From NBML01 sp029939535 (lineage in GTDB: Bacteria; Desulfobacterota; Desulfobacteria; Desulfobacterales; Desulfobacteraceae), in contig JAOZST010000045.1 of the NCBI GenBank assembly GCA_029939535.1, positions 1 to 24,552 of the forward strand: 24,552 bases of DNA, in the 5' to 3' direction. A model generated the notes under the pieces. That model had not been told where the DNA came from, did no database searches, and saw only the letters and a program-made list of their open reading frames with translations. The position numbers were made by a program, and so were the translations under genes. Within the stretch, counting starts at the first letter, position 1. Each line of letters starts with the position of its first letter. Below, piece by piece: positions 14,493-22,370 of the stretch.

Positions 14493-15206
14493 CTAATCAT
14501 TACGATGCAGTCCAAGGATTGACTCTATAATTTCAGAAGACTGCTGTGCCTGGCCAGAAGCCCCTTTCCATACCGTGTTCCCGGATTCAAGGACCAGAAT
14601 GGAATCTGAAACCTGCAGGGCCCGCTGGGTACTCTGTTCCACAAGCAGGATGGTCAATCCCTTTTTATGTAATTCATCTATAACCCCATAGCAGATATCA
14701 ATCGCCTTGGGCATCAACCCTAAAGACAACTCATCTATCAATAAAAGTCTGGGTTCTGCCATCAATGCCCTAGCAATTGCCAGCATCTGTTGTTCTCCAC
14801 CGGATAAAGATCCTGATTTCTGGGTAAGGCGTTCACCTAATATAGGAAAAATTGAAATAATATTTTCAATATTTTTTTCACTTTGCAGTTTACTTGTGGT
14901 ATACCCGCCTATAATTAAATTTTCCAGAACAGATAGCGTTTTAAAAAGTCTTCTTCCCTCAGGCACCAGTGAAATCCCCATTTTTACCCGTTCCATGGGT
15001 GTACAAGAGGTAATAACTTGTCCATCATATTCAATATCACCCCGGGTTATTTCAACATGCCCGGCCAGGGACATGATCAAAGAAGACTTGCCCGCACCAT
15101 TTGCCCCGAGAATACTGGTTACAGAGCCTTTCTCAACTGACAGATCCAATTGGTTTACCACCTGCATATTACCATATCCGCAACAAAGGGTTTTTAATTT
15201 CAACAT
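14493..15206 (-). CDS. livF: Branched-chain amino acid type ABC transporter ATPase LivF
   Basis: A 237-residue nucleotide-binding subunit of a HAAT-family importer. Walker A is GANGAGKSS, the signature LSGGEQQMLAIARALM and Walker B LLLIDELSLGLMP, with the LivF-typical SLVPEGRRLFKTLSVLENL. It pairs with LivG on the cytoplasmic face of LivHM. ATG 15206 is preferred because GGGAGG lies 8 bp upstream; the longer frame (15233) would overlap livG. It is the fifth gene of the liv operon. Confidence 0.93.
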   Translation of the reverse strand: MLKLKTLCCGYGNMQVVNQLDLSVEKGSVTSILGANGAGKSSLIMSLAGHVEITRGDIEYDGQVITSCTPMERVKMGISLVPEGRRLFKTLSVLENLIIGGYTTSKLQSEKNIENIISIFPILGERLTQKSGSLSGGEQQMLAIARALMAEPRLLLIDELSLGLMPKAIDICYGVIDELHKKGLTILLVEQSTQRALQVSDSILVLESGNTVWKGASGQAQQSSEIIESILGLHRND

Positions 15207-15210
15207 TTTT

Positions 15211-15954
15211 TCACCCTCCCAGATAAGCTGCACGAACTTGGGGCATTTTCATTACTGATTTTGGCTCTCCTTCAGCCAGGTCCCTGCCATTGTCCAAAAC
15301 ATGGAGTCGATCACTTATTCTAAGGACTTCACTTAAATTATGTTCAATCATAACAATGGTCATCCCCAGCTTTGAAATGCCTTTAATTGTATCTGCCAAT
15401 TTTCCTGCTTCCTGGCTGTTAAGGCCTGCCAGGGGTTCATCCAAAAGTAATATTTTTGGTTCAACAGCAAGAGCCCTTGCCACCTCCAGGCGTTTGAGAA
15501 CCCCAAGGGGCAGTTTGGAGACTTTCTGGTCTTTATATTTTTCAATACCCACAACTTCAAGAAATTTTGTGGCTTTATTTTTTTCCTGCATCCGGTTAAA
15601 GGTAACCAGAGATGATAGAATCCTTTTTACCTTCTTAAATCCCGCGGCAAATGCCACATTCTCAAGAACGGTCATGGATGTAAAGGGCCTTACTATTTGA
15701 TGGGTAAGGGCCAGTCCCATGCGGATTCTTTTATGGGTTGGCAGATTTGATATATCATCCCCCCCCAGTTTCAAGGAGGCTCTCACAGGTGCAACAACCC
15801 CTGTGATTGCGTTTAAAAGAGTTGTTTTACCAGCTCCATTGGGACCGATAAGGCTTAAAAACTCTCCATCTTCAACGAAAAAATGGACATTATCAAGTGC
15901 TGTTAAACCACCGAATTTAACAGTAACATACTCTGCCAGAAGGATTGTTGTCAT
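15211..15954 (-). CDS. livG: Branched-chain amino acid type ABC transporter ATPase LivG
   Basis: A 247-residue ATPase of the LivG type. Walker A is GPNGAGKTT, Walker B KILLLDEPLAGLN, and the H-loop is MIEHNLSEVL. The C-terminal tail AEGEPKSVMKMPQVRAAYLGG is the LivG hallmark. The ABC signature is degenerate (LPLGVLKRLEVARAL instead of LSYGQ-like), which in a heterodimer means one ATP site may be weak. The start overlaps the livM stop (ATGA). Confidence 0.93.
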   Translation of the reverse strand: MTTILLAEYVTVKFGGLTALDNVHFFVEDGEFLSLIGPNGAGKTTLLNAITGVVAPVRASLKLGGDDISNLPTHKRIRMGLALTHQIVRPFTSMTVLENVAFAAGFKKVKRILSSLVTFNRMQEKNKATKFLEVVGIEKYKDQKVSKLPLGVLKRLEVARALAVEPKILLLDEPLAGLNSQEAGKLADTIKGISKLGMTIVMIEHNLSEVLRISDRLHVLDNGRDLAEGEPKSVMKMPQVRAAYLGG

Positions 15955-16799
15955 CTCAGATTCCTTTTTTTGTACAACATTTTATAAAAACCTGCCAGTC
16001 CGTCCGGGGCAAAACGCATAACTGAAAATAATAAAATACCATACAACAGCAACTTATAGTCATTGATAAACCGAAATATTTCCGGCATCAGAGAAAGAAA
16101 TATAGTTGCCAGTACAACACCAAAAATAGAACCAATACCTCCCACGGCAACCATGGACAAAATAGTTATTGATTGGATAAAACCAAAGACATCAGGAATA
16201 ATAAAACGGGTATAATAGGCATACAGCCCTCCAGCCAGCCCTGCCATGGCAGTTCCCATTGCAAAGGCTGTGATTTTATAGGATTTTACGTCCAGGCCCA
16301 GGGTTTTGGCTGTCTGCTCATCATCGGCCACCGCATCAAAGGCATATCCCATCCAGGACCGTTTCACATACCAGGAAAAAAGAATGGCCAGCAATACAAA
16401 AATCAAAACCAGACAAAGATAGGCCGGCTTTTCCATCCCCGGGGAAGGGATGCCTGAGATACCCATTTCCCCGCCTAAGAATTCCTGCTGCCGGACAATT
16501 CCCACAAAAAGAAATGCCACACCCATGGTAACAATGGCCAGAAAATCCTCCCTGACCCGAAGGCTTGTCAAGCCTATGACAGCACCCACAATACCTGCCA
16601 GTAAAAACCCGGCTCCAAGGGTGAGATAAATTGGCCAGCCAATCTTGGCCAGCAATGCTGCTGTATATGCGCCTATACCAAAAAAGGCGGCATGCCCAAG
16701 GCTGATCTGACCGCAGTAACCTGTAATAAGATTCAAGCTGACCGCAAGGATGATGTTAATGCCGACAACAGTGGCAAGACTTATTTCATATAACCCCAT
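15951..16799 (-). CDS. livM: Branched-chain amino acid type ABC transporter permease LivM
   Basis: A 282-residue membrane permease of the LivM type with about eight to nine hydrophobic helices. Family signatures include NLITGYCGQISLGHAAFFGIGAY near the N-terminus, the coupling segment around ALGLDVKSYKITAF (read here as TLGLDVKSYKITAFAMGTAMAG) and VVGGIGS-like MVAVGGIGSIFG. It forms the translocation pore with LivH. The start codon follows livH by three bases, with GAGGT overlapping the livH stop as ribosome-binding site. Confidence 0.92.
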   Translation of the reverse strand: MGLYEISLATVVGINIILAVSLNLITGYCGQISLGHAAFFGIGAYTAALLAKIGWPIYLTLGAGFLLAGIVGAVIGLTSLRVREDFLAIVTMGVAFLFVGIVRQQEFLGGEMGISGIPSPGMEKPAYLCLVLIFVLLAILFSWYVKRSWMGYAFDAVADDEQTAKTLGLDVKSYKITAFAMGTAMAGLAGGLYAYYTRFIIPDVFGFIQSITILSMVAVGGIGSIFGVVLATIFLSLMPEIFRFINDYKLLLYGILLFSVMRFAPDGLAGFYKMLYKKRNLR

Positions 16800-16802
16800 A
16801 GC

Positions 16803-17663
16803 TTACCTCGATGCAAAAAGACCGGTTGGTTTTATCATCAGAACAACAATCAAAAAAGCAAATGCAATGGCATCCCGGTCCAGTAAATTCCCGACATAGA
16901 TTGTGCCAAAGGCTTCTATAATACCCAGCGCCAAAGAGGCAATCAAGGTGCCTGTAACATTTCCCAGGCCACCAAGCACAATAATGGCCAGGGATTTATA
17001 AGAGGGAACCGCACCCATGGTAGGCTCCACAAGGTTGCTTAAAAGGGCAACCAGAACCCCGGCCACTGCCGCCAGTGCGCTGCCCATAAAAAAAACCAGG
17101 TACCTTACCCTGACCGGATCAATACCAAAACAGGCTGAAATTTCAGGATCATCAACTGTTGCCCTCCATCCAATCCCGATACGCGTTCTCTGGGAAATCC
17201 AGGCAAGGATGCCCAGCAGGATGATATTGGTAATCATGGTAATAATCTGGCAGGCCCTTAAATGGATATCAAAAAACACCACAACACTCTGCAGGGGTGC
17301 TGATACGAAACTAAGCCCAAAGGGTCCGAAAACAAGCCTGAAAAGTTCTTCCATCCCGATATAAAGTCCAATGGAGGCAATCAATGCCACATGGGGAGGC
17401 CGGTTTAATATGGGCTCATACACCAGTCGATATATGGCCATTCCCATAACCCCGGAACCAATGGCAGCCAGAAATATACCGGCAGTCAGACTGCCGGTCT
17501 GATTGGTCAATATAACTCCCAGATATGCCCCCAGGGTAAAAAGCCCTGCATGGGCCACATGGAGTACCCGTAAAAGACCGTATACAAGGGTCAACCCCAC
17601 TGCAATAATGGCGTAGGTTGACCCCTGTATCAACCCCTGGATAAAAAGTTCAATATAAAGCAC
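16803..17663 (-). CDS. livH: Branched-chain amino acid type ABC transporter permease LivH
   Basis: A 286-residue membrane permease of the LivH type. The opening FIQGLIQGSTYAIIAVGLTLVYGLLRVLHVAHAG is family-typical, though the usual N-F-A-H-G is V-A-H-A-G here. SLAIIVLGGLGNVTGTL marks the coupling region. The start codon is GTG (17663), with AAGGA about 8 bp upstream. It is the second gene of the operon, 18 bp behind the binding protein gene. Confidence 0.92.
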   Translation of the reverse strand: MLYIELFIQGLIQGSTYAIIAVGLTLVYGLLRVLHVAHAGLFTLGAYLGVILTNQTGSLTAGIFLAAIGSGVMGMAIYRLVYEPILNRPPHVALIASIGLYIGMEELFRLVFGPFGLSFVSAPLQSVVVFFDIHLRACQIITMITNIILLGILAWISQRTRIGIGWRATVDDPEISACFGIDPVRVRYLVFFMGSALAAVAGVLVALLSNLVEPTMGAVPSYKSLAIIVLGGLGNVTGTLIASLALGIIEAFGTIYVGNLLDRDAIAFAFLIVVLMIKPTGLFASR

Positions 17664-17681
17664 AATCCCTTATCCTTGATT

Positions 17682-18827
17682 TTATTTTTCAGGGGGAGCC
17701 AGAAGTTCTGGATCATCAATGACGGAATGATGGTGCCATTGACCATTTTTGACCACCTGGTTCTGAACACTTTTCCTTACCTCTCCCAGGCTGTTGAACT
17801 CAATGGTTCCAGTTGAAGCCTTCAAGGATATCCCGGCAAGAGCTGCTCTGATTTTTTCCGGATCTATACTTTTTGCCTTTTCCATGGCAAGGGCAGCAAC
17901 TTGAACTGCGGTATGGGCAGATGCTGCAACCATATCCGCCTTGTAGCCTGCAAGTTCTTCAAAATTTCTGATAAAATCTTTTGTTTCCTGAGCCGTGGAG
18001 TCCCGGTCAAGAGAGGTAGTAATGATAACTCCTTCTGCTGCTTTACCAGCAATCTCAATAAACTTCTGGCCATCATACCCTTCCTGGCCGATAACCGGGA
18101 CGGTGATACCGGATGCTCTCAGCTGGCTGACAAGGGGTCCTGCAGTAAAATAATATCCAGAGGCATAGATGGCATCTGGATTGTCGGATTTAACTTTGGC
18201 AACAATGGCGCCGAACTGGCGGTCTTTAATGGAGTATTGATACTCATTTACAATTGTAATTCCAAAGGTTTTGGCTTTTTCCTTAAAACCGGCAGCCAGA
18301 GATTTCCCAAAATCATTTTTCAAGGTAATCATGACCACTTTCTTTTTACCCAAAATTTCCCCGATGAGCTTTGCACCGGCACGTCCCTGAACTTCACCCA
18401 GGAAAGAGGTCCTGAAAACATAGTTCCCGGCTTTTGTGATATCCGGATGAATGGCATAGGCGGAGATATACGGAATTCCAGCTTCCTGAAAAATTCCTGC
18501 AGCAGATCGTGTGGGACCTGAATAACTTCCTGAAATCCCCACTGCAACTTTATCCTGACCAATTAATTTATTGGCAATGGGAATGGATTGGGAAGCATTG
18601 GCCTGGTCATCATAGATTACAAGTTCAAGCTTTTTCCCATTGATACCCCCATTTTCATTGATCTGTTTAACTGCCAGTTTGGCACCGAAGCTGGATGATT
18701 TCCCGTCAGATGCCGCAAACCCGGTCAGGGGTGCGTTAAATCCTATTTTAATGGTTTCACCTGCCCAGGAACTGCTGAAATACATGCAAACACCCATCAT
18801 CAAAATTAGTAATAATTTATTTTTCAT
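17682..18827 (-). CDS. livK: Branched-chain amino acid type ABC transporter substrate-binding protein
   Basis: A 381-residue periplasmic binding protein of the LivJ/LivK (Peripla_BP_6) family. A Sec signal peptide (residues 1 to about 22, hydrophobic LLLILMMGVCMYF, cleavage after SSSWA) is followed by IKIGFNAPLTGFAASDGKSS, the first strand and ligand loop. GGINGKKLELVIYDDQ and GISGSYSGPTRSAAGIFQEAGIPYISA are family-typical. It captures the ligand for LivHMGF; the ligand may be a branched-chain amino acid or another compound such as an amide or aromatic acid, which cannot be read from sequence. AAGGAG lies 8 bp before the ATG. It is the first and probably most highly expressed gene of the operon. 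Confidence 0.92.
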   Translation of the reverse strand: MKNKLLLILMMGVCMYFSSSWAGETIKIGFNAPLTGFAASDGKSSSFGAKLAVKQINENGGINGKKLELVIYDDQANASQSIPIANKLIGQDKVAVGISGSYSGPTRSAAGIFQEAGIPYISAYAIHPDITKAGNYVFRTSFLGEVQGRAGAKLIGEILGKKKVVMITLKNDFGKSLAAGFKEKAKTFGITIVNEYQYSIKDRQFGAIVAKVKSDNPDAIYASGYYFTAGPLVSQLRASGITVPVIGQEGYDGQKFIEIAGKAAEGVIITTSLDRDSTAQETKDFIRNFEELAGYKADMVAASAHTAVQVAALAMEKAKSIDPEKIRAALAGISLKASTGTIEFNSLGEVRKSVQNQVVKNGQWHHHSVIDDPELLAPPEK

Positions 18828-18916
18828 GACCTTTCTCCTTATAAATATTTTTTGTTGCCCCTGCCCTCTCTTTTTCTTATGGAAAATCGTTCTTGACTCA
18901 ATAATCCCTATAATGG

Positions 18917-18943
18917 TCTATACAAGCACATATCCCGTGTCAA
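18917..18943 (-). promoter_or_regulatory. Candidate promoter of the liv operon
   Basis: On the minus strand a perfect TTGACA (18943-18938) is followed after 15 bp by TATAGA (18922-18917). The spacing is two bases short of ideal. It lies about 90 bp upstream of the binding-protein start and no better pair was seen. Confidence 0.4.
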
Positions 18944-19019
18944 GGGGTTTTTAAAAAACCAGAATGCATCCAGTAGCAAAATTAAAAAAATGAGCCATTC
19001 TGATCAAAAAACCAAAGTA

Positions 19020-19048
19020 TTGACAAAACAGGCATAATTATGTAGAAA
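19020..19048 (+). promoter_or_regulatory. Promoter of the iron-complex-type transporter operon
   Basis: A perfect TTGACA (19020-19025), 17-bp spacer and TAGAAA (19043-19048). Transcription would start near 19055 and give a leader of about 135 nt with two stem-loops. It is divergent from the liv promoter about 80 bp away. Confidence 0.55.
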
Positions 19049-19058
19049 TTCGATCAAC

Positions 19059-19076
19059 TTCTGTCAGAAGACAGAA
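19059..19076 (+). promoter_or_regulatory. Short perfect hairpin at the 5' end of the transporter leader
   Basis: TTCTGTC (19059-19065) pairs with GACAGAA (19070-19076) around a four-base loop, AGAA. It begins a few bases after the predicted transcription start, so it would be the 5' stem of the mRNA or an operator. Confidence 0.4.
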
Positions 19077-19102
19077 ATTTTAAACAGTCGGAAAAATATA
19101 TA

Positions 19103-19170
19103 AAACAGCGCCATGGAGGCATTTGAATTTCCATTGGGAAATCAGCTCTTTATGGTGCTGTTTCTTTTTG
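19103..19170 (+). promoter_or_regulatory. Structured leader / attenuator candidate upstream of the iron-complex-type transporter
   Basis: A 12-bp stem pairs 19103-19114 (aaacagcgccat) with 19152-19163 (atggtgctgttt), including one G-U pair. It encloses a second 6-bp hairpin (19127-19132 with 19137-19142), and a short GAG/CTC helix (19116-19118 with 19146-19148) may join them. A T-rich run (ctttttg) follows at once, as in an intrinsic terminator, and the start codon is 27 bp away. The structure fits a conditional terminator or riboswitch-like leader; I do not recognise a known riboswitch class, and the cobalamin-box consensus is absent. Confidence 0.45.
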
Positions 19171-19190
19171 GAGTAACCTTTGGATAAAAA

Positions 19191-20381
19191 ATGTCTACTG
19201 ACAAAATAATAAAATTTATATTCTCACCTCTGAAAGGCATGACGATATTACTGGTCTCCATGGTCCTGCTTCTTCCAAATCAGACACTTTCTGCCCAAGA
19301 GACAAGATCCATCAGGGACAGCATTGGCAGAACCGTGACCATTCCCGCAACAATCAAACAAATTATCTGTTCCGGCCCCGGTGCATTGAGACTTGTCACC
19401 TACCTCAAAGCCCAGGATCTTGTGGTGGGAGTGGATGATATTGAAAAACGGAAAACCCAATTTGATGCACGGCCCTATGCCCTTGTCAATCCCAGATTTA
19501 AAACCCTTCCTGTTTTTGGAGGATTTCGGGGCAATGACAACCCTGAAAAAATCCTTGGGCTGCATCCCCTGCCCCAGGTAATTATTAAAACATTTCCCAC
19601 CATGGGATATGACCCGGTCAAACTGGAAAAAAAGACTGATATTCCCGTGATCACCCTGGAATACGGTGATCTTTTCCCCAATCGTAAAAAATTATATGCT
19701 TCATTGACTATTCTGGGAAAGGCCCTTGCCAGGGAAGACCGGGCAAGGCTGGTCATTGATTTTTTTGAAACCCAGATTGCAGATCTTGAAAACCGTACCC
19801 AGAACCTGGCCCAGGGACAGAAAAAAAACTGTTTTGTAGGTGGTATTGCCTTTAAAGGCCCCCATGGGTTCCAGTCCACAGAGCCGGGATATCCGCCCTT
19901 TATTTTTGTAAATGCCAGAAACATCGCCAGGGACATCAGGGGCAAGAACCTGCGCCACAGTATTTTTTCCAAGGAAAAAATACTCATGGAAAACCCTGAA
20001 ATCCTTTTTCTGGACCTGTCCACCCTTCAAATGGAAGATGACCAGGGAGGTTTGCATGAGTTAAAAAACGACCCGGTTTATAAAGGTTTGTCCGGGGTAA
20101 TAAATGGAAAAGTATATGGCCTGCTCCCCTATAACTGGTATACTCAGAATTTCGGGTCAATTCTTGCTAATGCCTGGTTTATCGGAAAAACCCTCTACCC
20201 GGACCGGTTTAAGAATATTATTCCTGAACAAGAAGCCGACAAAATATATTCCTTTCTGGTGGCAGCCCCGGTTTTTGACCAGATGAACACCCTTTTTAAA
20301 AACATGGCTTTCCAACCTCTTAATCTAAAACCGGGCCTGGAACCGAAGCTGAAACCGAATCTGAAACCAAATCTCAAATAA
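19191..20381 (+). CDS. Iron-complex/cobalamin-type ABC transporter substrate-binding protein
   Basis: A 396-residue class III periplasmic binding protein (PF01497 type). An N-terminal signal anchor region (hydrophobic MTILLVSMVLLL, probable cleavage after QTLSA) is followed by RSIRDSIGRTVTIPATIKQIICSGPGALRL, the usual DxxGR-x-hxhP entry. VVGVDDIEKRKTQFDARPYA and the C-terminal VYGLLPYNWYTQNFGSILANAWFIGKTLYPDRF mark a subgroup common in archaea and anaerobic bacteria, annotated as iron transport but with substrate unproven (iron chelate, corrinoid or another metal complex). The protein ends in an unusual LKPN-type repeat. The GGAT at about 19182 serves as ribosome-binding site. It is followed by permease and ATPase genes in one operon. 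Confidence 0.87.
   Translation: MSTDKIIKFIFSPLKGMTILLVSMVLLLPNQTLSAQETRSIRDSIGRTVTIPATIKQIICSGPGALRLVTYLKAQDLVVGVDDIEKRKTQFDARPYALVNPRFKTLPVFGGFRGNDNPEKILGLHPLPQVIIKTFPTMGYDPVKLEKKTDIPVITLEYGDLFPNRKKLYASLTILGKALAREDRARLVIDFFETQIADLENRTQNLAQGQKKNCFVGGIAFKGPHGFQSTEPGYPPFIFVNARNIARDIRGKNLRHSIFSKEKILMENPEILFLDLSTLQMEDDQGGLHELKNDPVYKGLSGVINGKVYGLLPYNWYTQNFGSILANAWFIGKTLYPDRFKNIIPEQEADKIYSFLVAAPVFDQMNTLFKNMAFQPLNLKPGLEPKLKPNLKPNLK
20325..20378 (+). repeat. 12-bp coding repeat at the 3' end of the binding-protein gene
   Basis: The last 18 residues are four and a half copies of a four-residue unit with consensus L-K-P-N (variants LKPG, LEPK). The DNA units are 12 bp, for example ctgaaaccgaat and ctgaaaccaaat. 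The tail is lysine- and proline-rich and follows the conserved fold. Confidence 0.85.
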
Positions 20382-20393
20382 GGAGACTGCCAA

Positions 20394-21464
20394 ATGCACT
20401 TTGACCATGGGGAGGTGCCCCTGGAATATACCCGATACACCTGGCAGAAGTCCTTGTTTATCTTTATTATGTTTCTGTCCCTTATAATCGCCATTATGGC
20501 AAGTATTTCCCTGGGCTCGGTGAGAATCGGGATGGGAAATATTATCAATACCCTTATCCGCCAGCCCATATCCCGGCAGCTGGACCTGATCATCTTGCAC
20601 ATACGCCTGCCCCAGACCCTTACCGCAGTGGTTGCCGGAGCGGGACTTGCCGGGGCCGGAGCCGTGATGCAGTCGGTATTGCGGAATCCTCTAGCCTCTC
20701 CCTTTACCCTTGGGATTGCCCATGCAGCTGCCTTTGGTGCAGCCTTATCCGTCATGGTTCTGGGTTCCGGAGTCATGGCCGGCAGCCTTGCCAGTGCTGT
20801 AAACATTTCAAATCCTATGATCACCCTTGGTGCAGCCTTTGGTTTTTCCATGGCCACAGCCCTTGTTATAACCTTAATTTCAAAGACACGGGGATCTTCT
20901 CCAGAGGTAATGGTTCTCACAGGCGTGGCCCTGGGAGCCCTGTTCACTGCCGGGACAATGCTGCTCCAGTTTTTTGCCGATGATATCCAGCTGGCCGCCA
21001 TGGTCTTCTGGGCCTTTGGCGATGTTGCCAGGACATCCTGGAATGACCTGGGAATCCTGTCTTGTATCACCCTGGTAATCCTGGTCTATTTTCTTGCAAA
21101 TGCCTGGAATTACAATGCCATGGATATTGGGGATGAAACAGCCAGAGGACTTGGGGTAAGGGTTGAAGTGGTCAGGCTTTCAGGCATGATGACCTCCTCC
21201 CTGGCCACAGCTGTCATTATTTCCTTTGTTGGAATCATCGGTTTTGTAGGCCTTGTGGCCCCCCATATTGTCAGAAGAATCATTGGAGATGACCATAGAT
21301 TCCTAATGCCGGCCACCATTCTCACAGGTGCATTAATCCTTCTGGTTTCAGATATTACAGCAAGGCTGATTCTTTTACCCCATGTACTGCCTGTTTCCAT
21401 CTTTACTTCCTTTCTTGGCGCTCCTGTCTTTATTTACCTTATCATCAAAGGACATAAAAAATGA
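20394..21464 (+). CDS. FecCD/BtuC family ABC transporter permease
   Basis: A 356-residue inner-membrane permease with about nine to ten helices. The family signatures ASISLGSVRIGMGNII, RLPQTLTAVVAGAGLAGAGAVMQSVLRNPLASPFTLG (a stretch spanning about residues 65-100), FVGLVAPHIVRRIIGDDHR and LSDITARL-like LVSDITARLI are present. It forms the pore for a metal-chelate or cobalamin-type substrate delivered by the preceding binding protein. AAGGAG lies 9 bp upstream of the ATG. Its stop overlaps the next start (ATGA). Confidence 0.92.
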   Translation: MHFDHGEVPLEYTRYTWQKSLFIFIMFLSLIIAIMASISLGSVRIGMGNIINTLIRQPISRQLDLIILHIRLPQTLTAVVAGAGLAGAGAVMQSVLRNPLASPFTLGIAHAAAFGAALSVMVLGSGVMAGSLASAVNISNPMITLGAAFGFSMATALVITLISKTRGSSPEVMVLTGVALGALFTAGTMLLQFFADDIQLAAMVFWAFGDVARTSWNDLGILSCITLVILVYFLANAWNYNAMDIGDETARGLGVRVEVVRLSGMMTSSLATAVIISFVGIIGFVGLVAPHIVRRIIGDDHRFLMPATILTGALILLVSDITARLILLPHVLPVSIFTSFLGAPVFIYLIIKGHKK

Positions 21465-22231
21465 TCCTCAACGTAAACGGCCTTTCCTTTGCCTATAAAA
21501 GCCACAAAACCCTGACAGATGTGAATTTCTCCATCAAAGAAGGAGAAACCACTGTGATCCTGGGTCCCAACGGGGTTGGAAAGACCACCCTGCTGAAATG
21601 TCTGAATTCAATCCTTTCACCAGAAAGCGGTAATATTCTTGTAAAAGGGAAAGACATCAATACCCTTACTATCCAACAGATTGCAAAGGAGATTGCCTAT
21701 GTGGCCCAGAAAAATGACCCGGCCAGGATAACTGCTTTTGATGCCATTCTCATGGGTAGACGTCCCCATATCCGTTACCGGGCAGCCACGACTGATTTAA
21801 AAATAGTGGATGGAGTGATCAAAAGCCTGGGTCTTTCCCATAAGAGTCTCACCTATCTGGATCAGATGAGCGGAGGAGAACTGCAAAAGGTTGCCATTGC
21901 AAGGGCCCTGGTCCAGCAGACAGACCTGCTGCTGCTGGATGAACCCACGGCCAGTCTGGACCTAAGAAACCAGGCCCATATCCTCGGCCTTATCAGAAAA
22001 ATTGTAAAAGGGCATCATATAGCTGCAGTGCTTACCATGCACGATCTCAATGCAGCATTGAGATATGCGGATAATTATATTTTCCTAAAGGACAAGACCA
22101 TATTCTCCGCTGGGAATATCCATGAAATTTCACCGGAAATGGTGGAAGCTGTATATGGAATCAAAGTGGATATAATGCACCATAAAGGATTGCCAGTTGT
22201 CATTCCAATGGAAGAAGAAAAGGCAGCCTGA
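21461..22231 (+). CDS. Iron-complex/cobalamin-type ABC transporter ATPase
   Basis: A 256-residue FepC/BtuD-type ATPase. Walker A is GPNGVGKTT, the signature MSGGELQKVAIARALVQQ, Walker B LLLLDEPTASLD and the H-loop LTMHDLNAALRYAD. VAQKNDPARITAFDAILMGRRPHI is typical of chelate importers. It completes the binding protein-permease-ATPase operon; its start overlaps the permease stop. Confidence 0.93.
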   Translation: MILNVNGLSFAYKSHKTLTDVNFSIKEGETTVILGPNGVGKTTLLKCLNSILSPESGNILVKGKDINTLTIQQIAKEIAYVAQKNDPARITAFDAILMGRRPHIRYRAATTDLKIVDGVIKSLGLSHKSLTYLDQMSGGELQKVAIARALVQQTDLLLLDEPTASLDLRNQAHILGLIRKIVKGHHIAAVLTMHDLNAALRYADNYIFLKDKTIFSAGNIHEISPEMVEAVYGIKVDIMHHKGLPVVIPMEEEKAA

Positions 22232-22266
22232 CCCTTGATTTACAAATTTTTATGGTTAGGATGTAT

Positions 22267-22280
22267 GGTTTATATAAACC
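22267..22280. repeat. 14-bp perfect palindrome
   Basis: GGTTTATATAAACC is a perfect inverted repeat in the 139-bp interval between the ATPase gene and the EF-hand gene. It could be an operator for the latter, or chance in an A/T-rich stretch. No convincing promoter or terminator was otherwise found in this interval. Confidence 0.5.
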
Positions 22281-22370
22281 CAGGTGTGATGTAAATAAAA
22301 AGCCAGTGATTTTTTTTACCAACCCTGATTTTAATTACCCAATTACCCCTAACCCAATGGAGCAAATATA

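Noticed and set aside
19055..19190. Cobalamin riboswitch upstream of the importer
   Set aside because: The leader is too short and has no recognisable cobalamin-box consensus; it is reported only as an unassigned structured leader.
20195..21070. Long minus-strand open frame of 291 codons opposite the binding protein and permease genes
   Set aside because: It is antisense to well-conserved genes, and its Arg/Pro/Ala-rich sequence is the usual reading of the complementary strand.
22253..22369. Small ORF of about 38 codons before the EF-hand gene
   Set aside because: Composition is unremarkable, there is no ribosome-binding site, and it ends next to the real gene's start; probably chance.
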